Positions 25,416 to 36,264 of a stretch of 64,000 bases of DNA are shown in pieces. Location: the NCBI GenBank assembly GCA_014871385.1, contig CM026422.1:15324127-15388126 (forward strand). Reading direction: 5' to 3'. The notes under the pieces were generated by a model that did not search any database, had not been told where the DNA came from, and worked only from the letters and a program-made list of their open reading frames with translations. Origin of the DNA: Ceratodon purpureus (lineage: Eukaryota; Streptophyta; Bryopsida; Pseudoditrichales; Ditrichaceae). Each line of letters opens with the position of its first letter. Position 1 is the stretch's first letter. A program made the translations under genes and the position numbers.

Positions 25416-26246
25416 CCCCTAATGTCCAAATCAACTCGATCAGGGTCGATTTTGGTCTGGGCAGGCTCGTACATACTAAATTTAGATCAAATGAAGTTTC
25501 TACTTTTGGCATAATGTAAATTTTTTTCATACCTTTCCGAAGGGTCATCTCATGCTTCAAAATTCCTCATACTTTAGGAGATATCCACAGTCAAAGTTTG
25601 AAAACACTATTTGAAATCTGCCCAAACTGTGGGATATGCTCATTTATTCTCAAAAACTGCCCAAAATCAATTAAATTGCAGAAACTTCAAAAAATCACCA
25701 AAAATTGAGATTTTACTTTTTTTCAAGTTTTATTTTTTGATCAAGTAAATACAAATTTGAGGCATAATCTCACCGTTTGGATCTTCAATCCAATTATTGT
25801 TTACATGCCTTTTTTATTGTCAAAGATTGGCCTTCGTAGTTGAATTTCAGCATACCTCTATGTGAAAATCAAGCATTTCTTTAGGTTTTATAGGTCGTAT
25901 GAGAATAAACATTGCAAAGGTATGTTCCTAACTCACTTAAAAATAAGAATTTGTAGAGCTTCATATCACATTTTCTACCAAAAATGTTTTTTTGGCCCTC
26001 AAAAAACCAATTACCCTTTTTCCAACAAGCAAAAAAAACTTTTTTTGCATCTTTAAACATGACGATCTCACAATTGGTAAGGAATTTGAATTTAAGATTT
26101 GACATAAATATGCACATACAAGTTAGGTACAAGATCTTGCGGTTGCATACTCAAAAATACAACAAAAAATAAAAATTTGCACCTTGCATTTAAAGAGGGC
26201 AGTTTTGAGGGTTTTTGGCAGTTTTGAGGGCATTTGACATTAGGAG
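25416..26246 (+). mobile_element. TTAA-family element, copy D (divergent)
   Basis: TTAA at 25412-25415 and 26247-26250 borders ends CCCCTAATGTCCAAAT and, on the other side, GACATTAGGAG. The right third resembles the complete element at 28459-29388: both have a CACAA-TTGGTAA stretch and an AAGTTAGGTACAAGATCTTGCGG-like stretch at matching places, so this is an older relative. The length is 831 bp. It is non-coding and interrupts the region between the PIF nuclease and SANT remnants. Confidence 0.7.
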
Positions 26247-26250
26247 TTAA

Positions 26251-27363
26251 TACATTTTGAAGAAGATCAATGAAATTAATATTATAAATATATAGACTAC
26301 AAACATGAATACTATATATGCATGAGAACATCTAAGACCATGGATATTTTGGATGCCCAAGGCGATGAATACCTAAGACCTTGAACATCTAAAACCAAGA
26401 ATACCTTAAGTACTTAAGTTTATGAAACTTACCTCCATCATTTCCGATGGGGCCAAGATGACAAATAATGATAAGACTCCAATGCTCACAACAAGAATAA
26501 ACCAAAACTTAATCATTATAAAACAAAAAGATGAAAATGTCACTTCTTCAAAATAGAAAAGGTATGCAATTTGAAGTTGTAAATTCTATAAATTTAAAGA
26601 TGAAAGTTTCTCAATTATGTACCTTTTATTAATTAGTATAGAGATATAATCTTTTCCCAATCAGTTTATTGCACGCGTCCACGTGAAAAGAGATTCTTGT
26701 ATAGCATCTCGAAGTAGGACTTGTAGAAGCTTTGCAAAAAAGAAACATGTAAAACTGCTGGTTATTTTAACATCCAATTTTATTTTTTGTCTATATGTAT
26801 AAATTCAAATACCTTTAATTTGCCTTAGAAGTTGATAATAAAATTACCTGATATAGAAGTCAATGATAGTATTGTGGATTATAGAAATTAAATGTATTGC
26901 GGGTTCCAAGGTTTGAAAACCATCTATAATTTCCGTTTTATTTGGATACATTAAATTACGATATTTTAATACAACCACACTAGATGTTGAAGCCATTATA
27001 AACAAATGAGTATATTACCACTAGAAAATATTTGCAAAGTTTTCAAGTATGAAAGAAAATATAAATATATATATGAAAAATTAAAAATACCATTGACTTA
27101 AATAAGTTTAATCATTGATAAAGTTCATAAAGAAAAGATGAAATGTAAAAGTCTACAAAGAAAAAGATGAAATGTAAAGGTCTACAAAGAAAAAGATGAA
27201 ATTTAAAAGTTTACAAAGAAAAAGAATAATAGTTTGTTTTCAACGAAAGTGAAAGGTATCATATATGTTTTGAACTTTAAGAAGTGATAATATTCAAAAA
27301 TCATTCTTGTTTGTATGCAATACTACAATTGACTTTGGTTTAATTTTTTGTTTATATTGTCAT
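26251..27363. other. AT-rich DNA with a 29-bp tandem repeat
   Basis: No gene is recognised. At 27136-27222 three copies of a 29 bp unit starting AGATGAAATGTAAAAGTCTA follow one another, each differing at a few positions, with a partial fourth. Confidence 0.5.
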
Positions 27364-27847
27364 GGAATACATAGCCAACATGAATCCTGTAGGTGAGGAA
27401 GATGTTAAAATAGAACAAAAAGATGAAAAAGAAGAGTCTCGAGAGGAAGAAGGCAAATACTCAAAATGAAGGAAATGATAAAGGCAAAAAATATATATAT
27501 ATTTAGATGAAGTAAAGCACAAGCTCTTGTATTGATCAAATTAAAAGAAGAAGAACATTAAAAAAAAATAAAGGGAAAAAGACATCTTTAAGTCAAGGGA
27601 GGAAAAGTGGCAGAAAATTCTAAACTATATGCTTCATAAGCCTTTATTTAAAAATGTTGATATTGATTTTGATAAAATATGTAATAAATGGGATAATTTA
27701 ATTAAGAATTTCAGATTGTATAAAAATTATGTTGAAAAGACATCAAGAGGAGGTGATCCTTGGGTCCTAAACAAAGAAGATTGGAGGAAGGAAAAACTAC
27801 CTACAACAATGGATAAAACAATGTACGATAATCTAAATACTGAGTAA
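27364..27847 (+). pseudogene. SANT/Myb-like accessory protein of a PIF/Harbinger element (decayed)
   Basis: Across shifting frames the sequence shows an acidic N-terminus, then a broken start of a Myb/trihelix-like domain (R-stop-S-K-A-Q-A-L-V-L-I-K-L-K-E-E-E-H, where the stop takes the place of the expected tryptophan). After further stops comes an open C-terminal half (27629-27847) with C-N-K-W-D-N-L-I-K-N-F, R-G-G-D-P-W and K-L-P-T-T-M-D-K. This is the form of the DNA-binding partner proteins encoded by plant PIF/Harbinger elements. A TGA for TGG, a TAA and at least one frameshift disable it. Confidence 0.7.
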
Positions 27848-28458
27848 CAAAAAATAGGTGTTTATAATGCTATGCAGCTTGAGATCTTTTGTTACAACTA
27901 TCATGTAACTTTAATTTCAATACACAAGTAGCTAGTTTCTTTTTCTTATGTACGTCATAAGTGAAACTTCAAGAAAAAACAAAGTGAAAGTCAACAAGAT
28001 GTTTTTTCTTGAAGTGAAACTTTTGTAATACAAAGAAGATTTTAATACACTAGTAGCTTGTTGTAGATGTATCATCGACTTTGAGAATTGAAGTGTGATC
28101 ACTCTTGTGTTTCTCATAGTTTAAAACCACATGCGATCTTTTTGGACCGGAAGTCATCCCTGATGTTCACATTTGTTGTTGAAAAAAAAATCTTAAAATA
28201 TTAGTTTAATTTTAAGATTTAAAAAAAATATTTGATCACACATTGTCATTTAAGCTTTCCATAATTAAAAGAAGGATGTTGATTTCATTACATTGTGGTT
28301 TTCTTAACCACCAATTTGATTTAAATAATTAATTTTTTCTGCAAATCCAAATATTTTATTCAAAATTCTTTGCTATTGCTTGTTTTTGCTATTAAATGCT
28401 ATTGATTTTTTAAAATAATAATATGGTATGGTTATAGACCTTGAATTGAATACTTTAA
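27848..28458. other. AT-rich DNA, no gene seen
   Basis: Likely the outer part of the decayed PIF/Harbinger element. Its terminal repeats could not be identified. A 15 bp stretch, TTTTTTCTTGAAGTG, and its near complement at 27966-28015 could form a short hairpin. Confidence 0.3.
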
Positions 28459-29388
28459 CCCCTAAAGGACCAGGAAAGCAAAAACTACTTTTTGATATTT
28501 CGGGCAGCTTAGATGAAGGGGTTAAAAGTTATATTTTTGCCTAAGATTTTTACTAGATACTCCCTTTACCATAATGTGTACGTCGTAAAAGTTGCAAAGC
28601 CAAATTCCAATTTTAGAACCTTCATTTAGAAATTTTAGATTTCAAGTCCAAAACGGGCAGTCTAAAAACAGGTTTTTTTCAAAAATAAAAATTATAAATA
28701 TTTTCATAACCAAATCATTACTCAAAATCCAGAGTGACCCAAGCCAAAAAGTTTACCAATTTTACAAGGGCAGCCTCCAAAAATTACACGAACAAGCTTC
28801 AAAGTTTTTTGTAATTTTACATTTTTTCCTTTCAAAAATTGTCTAAATTTGAGATTTAGGAATTTTTCAAATTTTTTTTTTCTAAAATTCACAAACTCAT
28901 AGATGTAACTTTTCACTGTTCACTTTTTTTTCAAACCAAATATCTTTAACGTTATTTAAGTTTGACCATATTGTGGGTTTTGTACCTCTTTCTGGAAACT
29001 AATTTGCATGAAGGCCAAAAAATCAAAATAAGTCTCCAAAATTTTGCATGGAGGTGCCCAACTTAGTTTCCTATATGAAAAAAAATAAGGAGCAAAATGT
29101 TTGGGGTAACACTCATCAAGTCTTCCTTGGCACCATTTAGACTATGCCTTTCCGGCAAAGCCAAAAAAAAAAACCCAGTAAACTTTGAACATCATAATCC
29201 CACAAATGGTAAAGATCCAACAATTGAAATTTAAGATGGTGTTAGTGCAAGTAGTTAGGTTGAAGATCTTACGGTTGGAAATACTAGAAAAGAAAATTTT
29301 ATTGCAAACATACATCAAATTCCACAAGGTGGTCAAAATCTGCAGTTTTTGGTTTTGGAGGAGCCAAAACACCTTGGACCTTTAGGGG
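28459..29388 (+). mobile_element. TTAA-family element, copy B (complete reference copy)
   Basis: Ends CCCCTAAAGGACCAGG and, read inward from the right, CCCCTAAAGGTCCAAGG form inverted repeats of about 16 bp. Both sides carry the tetranucleotide TTAA (28455-28458, 29389-29392). The length is 930 bp. Copy A at 10841-11685 is its closest relative in the window, copy C at 20621-21538 is inverted, and copy D at 25416-26246 is more distant. No long open frame exists, so it is non-autonomous. TTAA target sites and C-rich ends are hallmarks of piggyBac-like elements; no transposase of that family is present here to prove it. Confidence 0.85.
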
Positions 29389-29392
29389 TTAA

Positions 29393-30266
29393 GCAAAGTT
29401 TGTAAATTTCATAAACAAATAAATAAATTATTATTTAAAATTTACCAAAGATGATATTGAAACTGATCCTCTTCGTGTCAAATAACAAAGTCGACGACTT
29501 AGGCGCCCGAGTCCAAGTTGCAAGGATGTTCATTCTAAGTGCCGTAATGTCAGGCTTCGCAATTTGAAGAGTCACAACATCTGGCTCTTCTGACGAGAAG
29601 CAAGTTACCAGTGGTGCTACCACATTGGACCGCGTCCCTATAAACTATACACACTCCATGGAGAGAGATTGAGAGCGTTCATATGAGAATGGTGGAATGG
29701 GGAGTTTGAATTTGGTTTATAACAAAAAAGAGTTAGAGAATCTTCTACTTGAGTATGGAGGCATATGCGTGTAGTATAAAAATTAATGTATAGTACTCGG
29801 AAGAAAAGATACGTAAATTTTACTTATCTCCAAGTTAACTAGAGTATAGACAATGAACTTTAAGTGAGCACTATTTTTTCACTTTCTGAGCAATTGCCTT
29901 GGGATTTTCACCTATTTTTAGAACTAGGAGTAAGGTTGTAAAAAGTAAATGGTTTGTGTCTAATTATAAAAAAAATCTATATAAGTAATAGTTCTCCATT
30001 GCCCTATCTAAAGTGTGTCCACGTCTTTTTCATGCATTAACTATTATTAGGCCTCATTATGGTATAATAATGTTTTGGGCCATTGTTTAAAAAAAAATAT
30101 GTATGTGACATTGAATTGTGATTGCAATATTATAAGTTGTAGGGTTAACTTTTGACATAATTGTGGGTGTCAGCGTGACTTTGTTTAGTGTGTGGTATAT
30201 TATGCTTGTTGAAATAAGTTTGTTTGGTGTTGTGGGTAGGTTAAGTGGCATAATCTTTTGAGAAAG
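29393..30266. other. Intergenic DNA left of the Tc1-like gene
   Basis: A slightly GC-richer patch at 29450-29640 has no recognised content. The remainder, AT-rich, should contain the left terminal repeat of the Tc1-like element, but no matching pair of ends could be found by eye on the two sides. Confidence 0.3.
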
Positions 30267-31290
30267 ATGAAGACTAGAGCGTTGGCAGATGCTGAGAAAT
30301 GACAAGTGGTTGGAACGCACAAAGCTGGAGGCAAAGGTGTGGAGATAGCAAGAGAATTATGTATGTCATCTTCTACTATTTAGGGTTTTATAAATAGTTT
30401 CAAAAAACGAGGAACTATAAAATCACTAAAGCCATCGTGTAGGCCACAAAAATTTACAGAGCAGAATATGAGACAATTAGAACGCCTCCTTAATAAAAAT
30501 CGTCGTAGACCACTCACAAAAATTAGAAATGAGATGGCATGTGTTACAAAGGTTAGTACTCGTACTGTAAGGAAGGCTTTGCACACCCTTGGTTATAGAA
30601 GGTGTGTTGCAGTAAAAAATCCTTTCTCAGTAAAAAGCACACGGCAGACATGTAAGCATTTGCTAAAGAGTATAAAAACTGGACAAAGGAGGATTGGAAG
30701 AAGGTTATTTGGACTGATGAATCATCTTTGGAAATAGGAAGGAGTTCTAGACAAATTAGAGTGTGGCGAAAGACTTATAAAAGATATTCAGATAAATGTC
30801 TAGTACCAACTTTCTAGTCCGGGCGTGTGTTGGTGATGGTTTGGGGTGCTTTTAGTGGCTTTGAGAAGGCTCCTTTAGTAATCGTACCCGCAGATAAGCG
30901 AAGTGCAAGTGATTTTGTGGATTTATTTACGATGGCACTTTAACTCCATTTTATTTTATCCATCATCATCACAAAGACATGTTGCTTATGGAGAATGGCG
31001 CTCCGGTCCATCGCAGCAATTTGCCAAACAAGTGGAGAGAAGTTATTGGTGTAAAGAAGTTGAAGTGGCCTACCAACTCTTCAGATCTAAATCCAATTAA
31101 GAACCTATAAAAGATTATTAAAGATGAAGTTTAGAGTACATCCCGGCCACACAATGCAGAAGAAATGGTATTAGTAAGAGTTTCAAAGAGGTCTAAAGGT
31201 ATCTCTTCCCATACTTTATGAATTGATTCTACCATTTCCACACGTATGAAGGAAGTAATTAGTGCAAAAGGTGGTAGTACTAAATTTTGA
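30267..31290 (+). pseudogene. Tc1-like (DD34E) transposase, inactivated
   Basis: About 341 codons, the normal length for a Tc1 transposase, run from ATG 30267 to TGA 31290 with several stops and at least two frameshifts. In order there is a helix-turn-helix region (E-I-A-R-E-L-C-M-S-S-S-T-I), a proline-arginine linker, a second helix-turn-helix (V-S-T-R-T-V-R-K-A-L), then the catalytic core. The first acid is present in W-T-D-E-S. V-M-V-W-G-A-F-S-G follows. The second acid is lost: M-E-N-G-A-P-V-H-R at 30988-31014 has Asn where Asp is expected. The third is also lost: L-N-P-I-K-N-L has Lys (31099-31101) instead of Glu. Exactly 34 residues separate these two positions. Tc1-type genes are common in animals and fungi, whereas plants mostly carry the DD39D mariner group, so the origin is unusual. 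Confidence 0.85.
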
Positions 31291-34200
31291 GTACTATATG
31301 GGAGAAAGCAAATTTTGTATTAATTTTGGTTTTTTTTCTATGTAAACAAATACTATTATTGAAATAGAGTCTAAAGGCTTTCAAATGCAATTTTTTGCAT
31401 TGAATTCCATGAATTTTCAACCTTGCATGAGCTCACCAAATTAGTTGTTCACTACATTTTTCTAAAACAATCAAGAGAAAATCACGTATCTTTTTTTCTG
31501 GGTACTGTATATTGCCAATGGGAGTTGCACTACTATTCACCTTTTTCTACAAGGGTAGCGCCCGCTTTGGTGCTCCCATGTGTTGGTGGCATGACATGCG
31601 GATGAGCCACAACACCTCCGTTTGGAGCACTGTTGTTGAGGATCATTTCTTTCAATGAAATTTTTAGAAATGAATTGTGAGTGTACAGAATTTCAAAATT
31701 TCAAAATTATCAAAAAATAATTGTACAATACTTGCTAAAAAATATTAAACTTATTAAGTAATTTTCTCTTAAAGTTATAATTAAACTATGTATTTTTTGG
31801 CTTTTGATATTACTAAACGTAAAACTTATACATTGACATATTAATTGGTTAATAATAATATTTTTCAATTTTCTTAGTTATATGAATGACATTTAAAATT
31901 ACATTTAATACTACATCCAAAATTATATTTAAAATCACATTTAAAAATGTTTAAAAATAAAAGTAATAATATATCATAAATTTTATTTTATTTAAATGTA
32001 TTTTTATTTTATATTTATATTTATATATTTTTAAACAATATAAAATATCTAATTTTAGATACTAATTTCAAAGGTTCATTTTTTGATGGTTCTAAAAACA
32101 ATCACATATATTTATTACAAGAAGATGGTCACCTCTAATAGAAGACTTATTTTTAAGACTTCAAGTATTTTACTTCATATAATGACTTATTTTTAGAATT
32201 TCAAAAGAAGATAAACCTTTAAAGTAAACACATGTGCAATTACAAACTCAACTAGAAGATAATGGTTAAATTTTAGTTATTTAATCTTAAAATAATTACG
32301 GATTTAAAACTTTCAATTGGATTTCAACTTTATCATCTAAAGCTATAAATAAAATACTTAAAAATACATCACTTTTTTTTTCCCATTGTTTACTAGGATA
32401 CAAAATTATTTTCTCTTGTACTCAAAAAAATTACTTAATTGTTCCCTTTTTACATCTTCTAATTCAAGAAAAATACTTGTTTTTTTTTTAACGTTTGAAT
32501 TCAATTTTATTAAAAATTTATTCACAAAATATAAATATAAATAAGGTGTATATTAACAATAATCTAAACCTATGTCTATTACAAGATTTTTTTGTTCATG
32601 CTACACCTCTATGCCACATCTAGAATTTGTCCCAAGAAAATATCATTGTGTATTATACACCATAATGCTAAAGAATTTAGACAGCTTGTATAGTGCAAGA
32701 AGTTCACACCAAGAGAAGTCACATTTTATTTATTACAAAGTTGTTTGAACCCCCCTCCCGAGTCCCTTCTCTTTTTTTCCTTTGGATGAGTGATCTAAGA
32801 TACTTACATTAAACGTTCTCAACATGCTTGTATTGAAATATGTACTCCAATCAAGTACATGAAACTTTATCAAATTAAACAAGATGTAATGACATGCCAC
32901 ATAATGTTTGAGTTTTTTTGTAAAACCACTAACAATTTGAATAAGCTATATACTATATTTTGTTTTAGACAATTAAAATTACATTGAAATAGATGCAAAT
33001 TTCTTCACTTTGAAGGCAACTTTACACTATAGCCAAAGCCTAAGACTCTAAATAATCCATCAATTAAATTGGTAAGACGTCATATACCAATCTTCTATGC
33101 TTTGTATCACAACCCAAAGTCTAAAGCATGACATCCTCCTAAGCACTTACATGGCAACACTTTTTGTGAATTTTAGCTTGAAGAGTTTAAGGTTTCAACA
33201 AGAGTTTAGATTCAATGTAGATGGAACACAATATCTTTCTCTAGATACTAAGATTTTTTATAACATATGGAAAAGAAGAAAATAATCCATGGTATTAATG
33301 GTTGATCATCATCCACTATTTTTATCATATGCTATTTATCAATCCTATTACATTCATTGGCTTTGATCCTCTAATGGCTGAAGAAAATGTTTGTTTCAAT
33401 AAGGCTATACTTTCTTCATATTATTGAGTCCTTTTATTTTATTTTCATCCACACATTATTCAAACCTTCATTTTTGAAAGATATTTTCACAATTTTCTAT
33501 AAATAGTTAAATATTTTGGTAAATGATAACAAGCTTTGGACTTGGGCTTTGAGGCTTCACACTATGGCTTACCAAAAGCAATTTTTTAAAATATTCTAAT
33601 GTAGTTTTACAACCTAACATTCTGGACTCTCACTATGAATTGGGCTAGAAATTTGATTTGTAAACTTTGGGCTTCAGCCTATTGTGAAGTGTTCCTCAAA
33701 TCTATCTTGATTTTGAACTTAGAACCCACCTTGTTTTTCTATACTTCATAAGGAACCTAGCTAAAAGATCACCAATTTTTTATATTTAATTGTTGTTTGG
33801 AGAGAGTAAATAAGAGGATAAAAAATAAAAAGAGAAATTTTCTCATTCAAACTCTAAGTAACTTTAAAAATGAGTTAATAACACTTTTGGATGAGAAAGT
33901 TGGTGAATCTACCAATAACTTGACAGTGAAGAATTTTTATAAGGTAAGCTTTGCTCAAAAGATTCCAGTTCTACTTCCATTGGTTTTAGAATCCACAGTA
34001 CTCTGTTTCCAATGCACAATCTTATATTTTATTCTTACCGCACATTCCTTACTATTGTTTGTGTTGAATCTGAGACAGTAAGGAAGTTTGCCACTTGGTA
34101 TCAAACCTTTTGTGTGCATTCCAGGTCATGTATGACCATGAGAGCTGGCTCTAGCAAATTTCTCTACAAGCCTCTAACTTAGTTACAAATCATCTAAGTT

Positions 34201-34990
34201 ACTCCGGTATATGGTGCAACCAGCGCCTGCCGAATGTCCCATATTCCCAGTCCTGTCAGGGTTAGGTGCAGAGAGACACAACATGCTGTTCACTGTTGTT
34301 CACTAGAGACAAATGCCTATGGTTCAATTTCAAACATACCAAGATTGACACCACGAGCACTTGCCAAAACTGCTAACAGCTCCCCTAGCATGCAGAAAAC
34401 ACTTCCAAATACCTCACAAGTACTACTTGCACATTACAGCAGCTAAAAACATAACTTGCAGCGCATACCAATAATACAAAATAACCCCGCAGCATGGTTC
34501 AATGGAATGTTGGGTTCCCCAAAATACAAGAACAGTACAAGAAAGAGATAGGGATGACCAAAACTTAAATGGCAAGGGGGCTCATTTGTTTAATCTACCC
34601 CCGGAGGAATGATTTATTACAACACAATTCCGAAAGAATTTTTTTTCTTGACAAAACCGGCCACAAGCAAACTAAAATAGACTTGCATATGCTATATCAA
34701 AGCCGATGCCCATAGCAAATGAGTTCATGACTGCAGCCACTTACCATGTGCGCGGCACCACCATGCTATTCTGGGGTAGATGCCATTGAAGCCTATTCTG
34801 GGAAGAAAACAGTAACGACATTCCTCTATCCACCATGGGCCCAACAGGGAACTCGAGGGAACTTGAAGAGAGCGTCTAGTGGTGGCGGGCAGCGGCAAAG
34901 ACGTGAAATTCCACGCTGCCCGTCTCGGGAATTGAGCCTGGGAAGGTGGCGGGCAGGGAGGACAATAATTTTGGCCGGGGCTGCCCTTGG
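31291..34990. other. Long AT-rich tract, no gene recognised
   Basis: Between the Tc1-like gene and the metallothionein-like gene nearly all the sequence is AT-rich with short frames. A fragment at 32683-32740 matches 10623-10670, marking a dispersed repeat. From 34200 onward composition rises toward the GC-rich promoter region of the next gene. Confidence 0.35.
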
Positions 34991-35001
34991 GGCAAGCGGC
35001 C

Positions 35002-35008
35002 ATAAAAG
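35002..35008 (+). promoter_or_regulatory. Probable TATA box of the metallothionein-like gene
   Basis: ATAAAAG lies in a locally GC-rich context about 320 bp before the start codon, placing a transcription start near 35030-35040. It is the only good TATA-like motif in this GC-rich block. Confidence 0.45.
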
Positions 35009-35137
35009 ACCCACCCTTGTCTCGATCGAGGCAGCAGCTCTTCTGTTGGAGTGACTCTTCGGCCATCTTCTCCGCCTCTTCTAGCTTCCTGAGCTTGAAC
35101 TCGCTCTGCACTTGTTGTTTGCTCTTGTCACTGCTGT

Positions 35138-35217
35138 TGCTGCTCTTGTTCTGCTCTTGTTCTGCTCTAGTTCTGTTCTAGTTCTGCTCTAGTTCTGCTC
35201 TAGTACTGTTCTAGTTC
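35138..35217 (+). repeat. CTGCTCT(A/T)GTT tandem repeat in the 5' leader
   Basis: A pyrimidine-rich unit of about 11 bp, CTGCTCTAGTT and variants CTGCTCTTGTT and CTGTTCTAGTT, recurs about seven times just upstream of the metallothionein-like start codon, within the inferred 5' untranslated leader. Confidence 0.75.
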
Positions 35218-35324
35218 TTCTCTGAGTTATAATTCAGGTGCTTTCTGATCTGGCTTTGGGAGTTCGACTGTGGGATCATACAACTAGACTTGGTGGTGGC
35301 TTGTCTTCACCGGAAAACTTCATC

Positions 35325-36264
35325 ATGTCTTGCGGAAATGGATGCGGGTGCTGCCCCAAGTGCGGCTGCCAGGCGACTTGCACGTGAGTATGAGGGATGA
35401 GTATTTCGTGAACGTTTTGGAAGAGTTTTCTCGTGCCAGGATTTTTGAAAGAGGTTGTATGGATCGGTGGGAAGGGAGTTTTAGGCTTGATTCAATTGTT
35501 GTTAGTGGTTGTTTTTCATGGGAGGAGGGGTTTGTGGAGGTTTTGAGTATGGTGTGGAGGAGTTGGTGGTATAGGTTGTAGCTGGTGCATGTGAATGTGT
35601 GGGCTTTGAGTTTGGGGTTACGTCTAAAAGACAGAGTGGTGTGTTTAATTTCGGTGAAGGCATTGGAAGTCCTTGAGGTTCATTTACAGAGGCGGGTATT
35701 AGATGTTTCGTTTCGGTTATAATTCTCATAAAGTTTTTGATTTTGCGTTATTTTATTTGGAACAGGTGCAATCAAAGTATGTGGTTCGATGACACGATGG
35801 GTGATGACAGGTACAATAACCATTTCAGACGTCGCTTTAATATGTCATGAAGGATAACACTGTTCTGCAGTCACAGTTTTGCATGTACTGAAATTGCCAT
35901 TGCTGAACATGACATTTGTGGCAAAGAGTTCTCATATGCAATGCCCTTGGTGGATTGTGCAGTTTCGCCAGCATGATGACTGTGGCCGGAGCGACCGGCG
36001 AGTCCGGAGCCAACTGTGGCTACAACCCCGGCACCTGCTATGTGAACGAAGGCTCCAGCGACTGCTATTCCTACGTGGCCTCTGCGAATGGTAAGTGCGG
36101 CTGCTCGAACGATAAATTTAAAATATGTAAAATATCTGAAAAACCTTTCAGTCCCTTCTTGTAGTCTACACATGTCGCGTTGTTAATACTCCTTGCAATG
36201 GGCATGATATTGAACAGGGGCTTGTGATAAGGAAGGAGAATTCGGGGACATTGCATTCGAGTAA
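35325..36264 (+). CDS. Metallothionein-like small Cys-rich protein
   Basis: Four exons, join(35325..35383, 35766..35810, 35963..36090, 36218..36264), give 92 residues with GT-AG junctions and consistent phases. The first 22 residues are dense in cysteine (M-S-C-G-N-G-C-G-C-C-P-K-C-G-C), with C-x-C and C-C pairs as in plant metallothioneins that chelate copper and zinc. The rest differs from the usual plant plan: a W-F-D-D linker, then a middle part with only three cysteines (A-N-C-G-Y, G-T-C-Y, S-D-C-Y-S-Y) and an acidic end A-C-D-K-E-G-E-F. If the last intron is retained, the frame instead continues as K-C-G-C-S-N-D-K and stops at 36164, adding three cysteines. A second possible acceptor for exon 3 lies 9 bp later at 35972. 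The first intron is strikingly G/T-rich. The N-terminal assignment is strong; the exact 3' end is less sure. Confidence 0.72.

Noticed and set aside
34725..35111. 128-residue minus-strand frame in the GC-rich block upstream of the metallothionein-like gene
   Set aside because: It lies over the TATA-like site and leader of the plus-strand gene, has no motif and fits the open-frame excess of GC-rich DNA.
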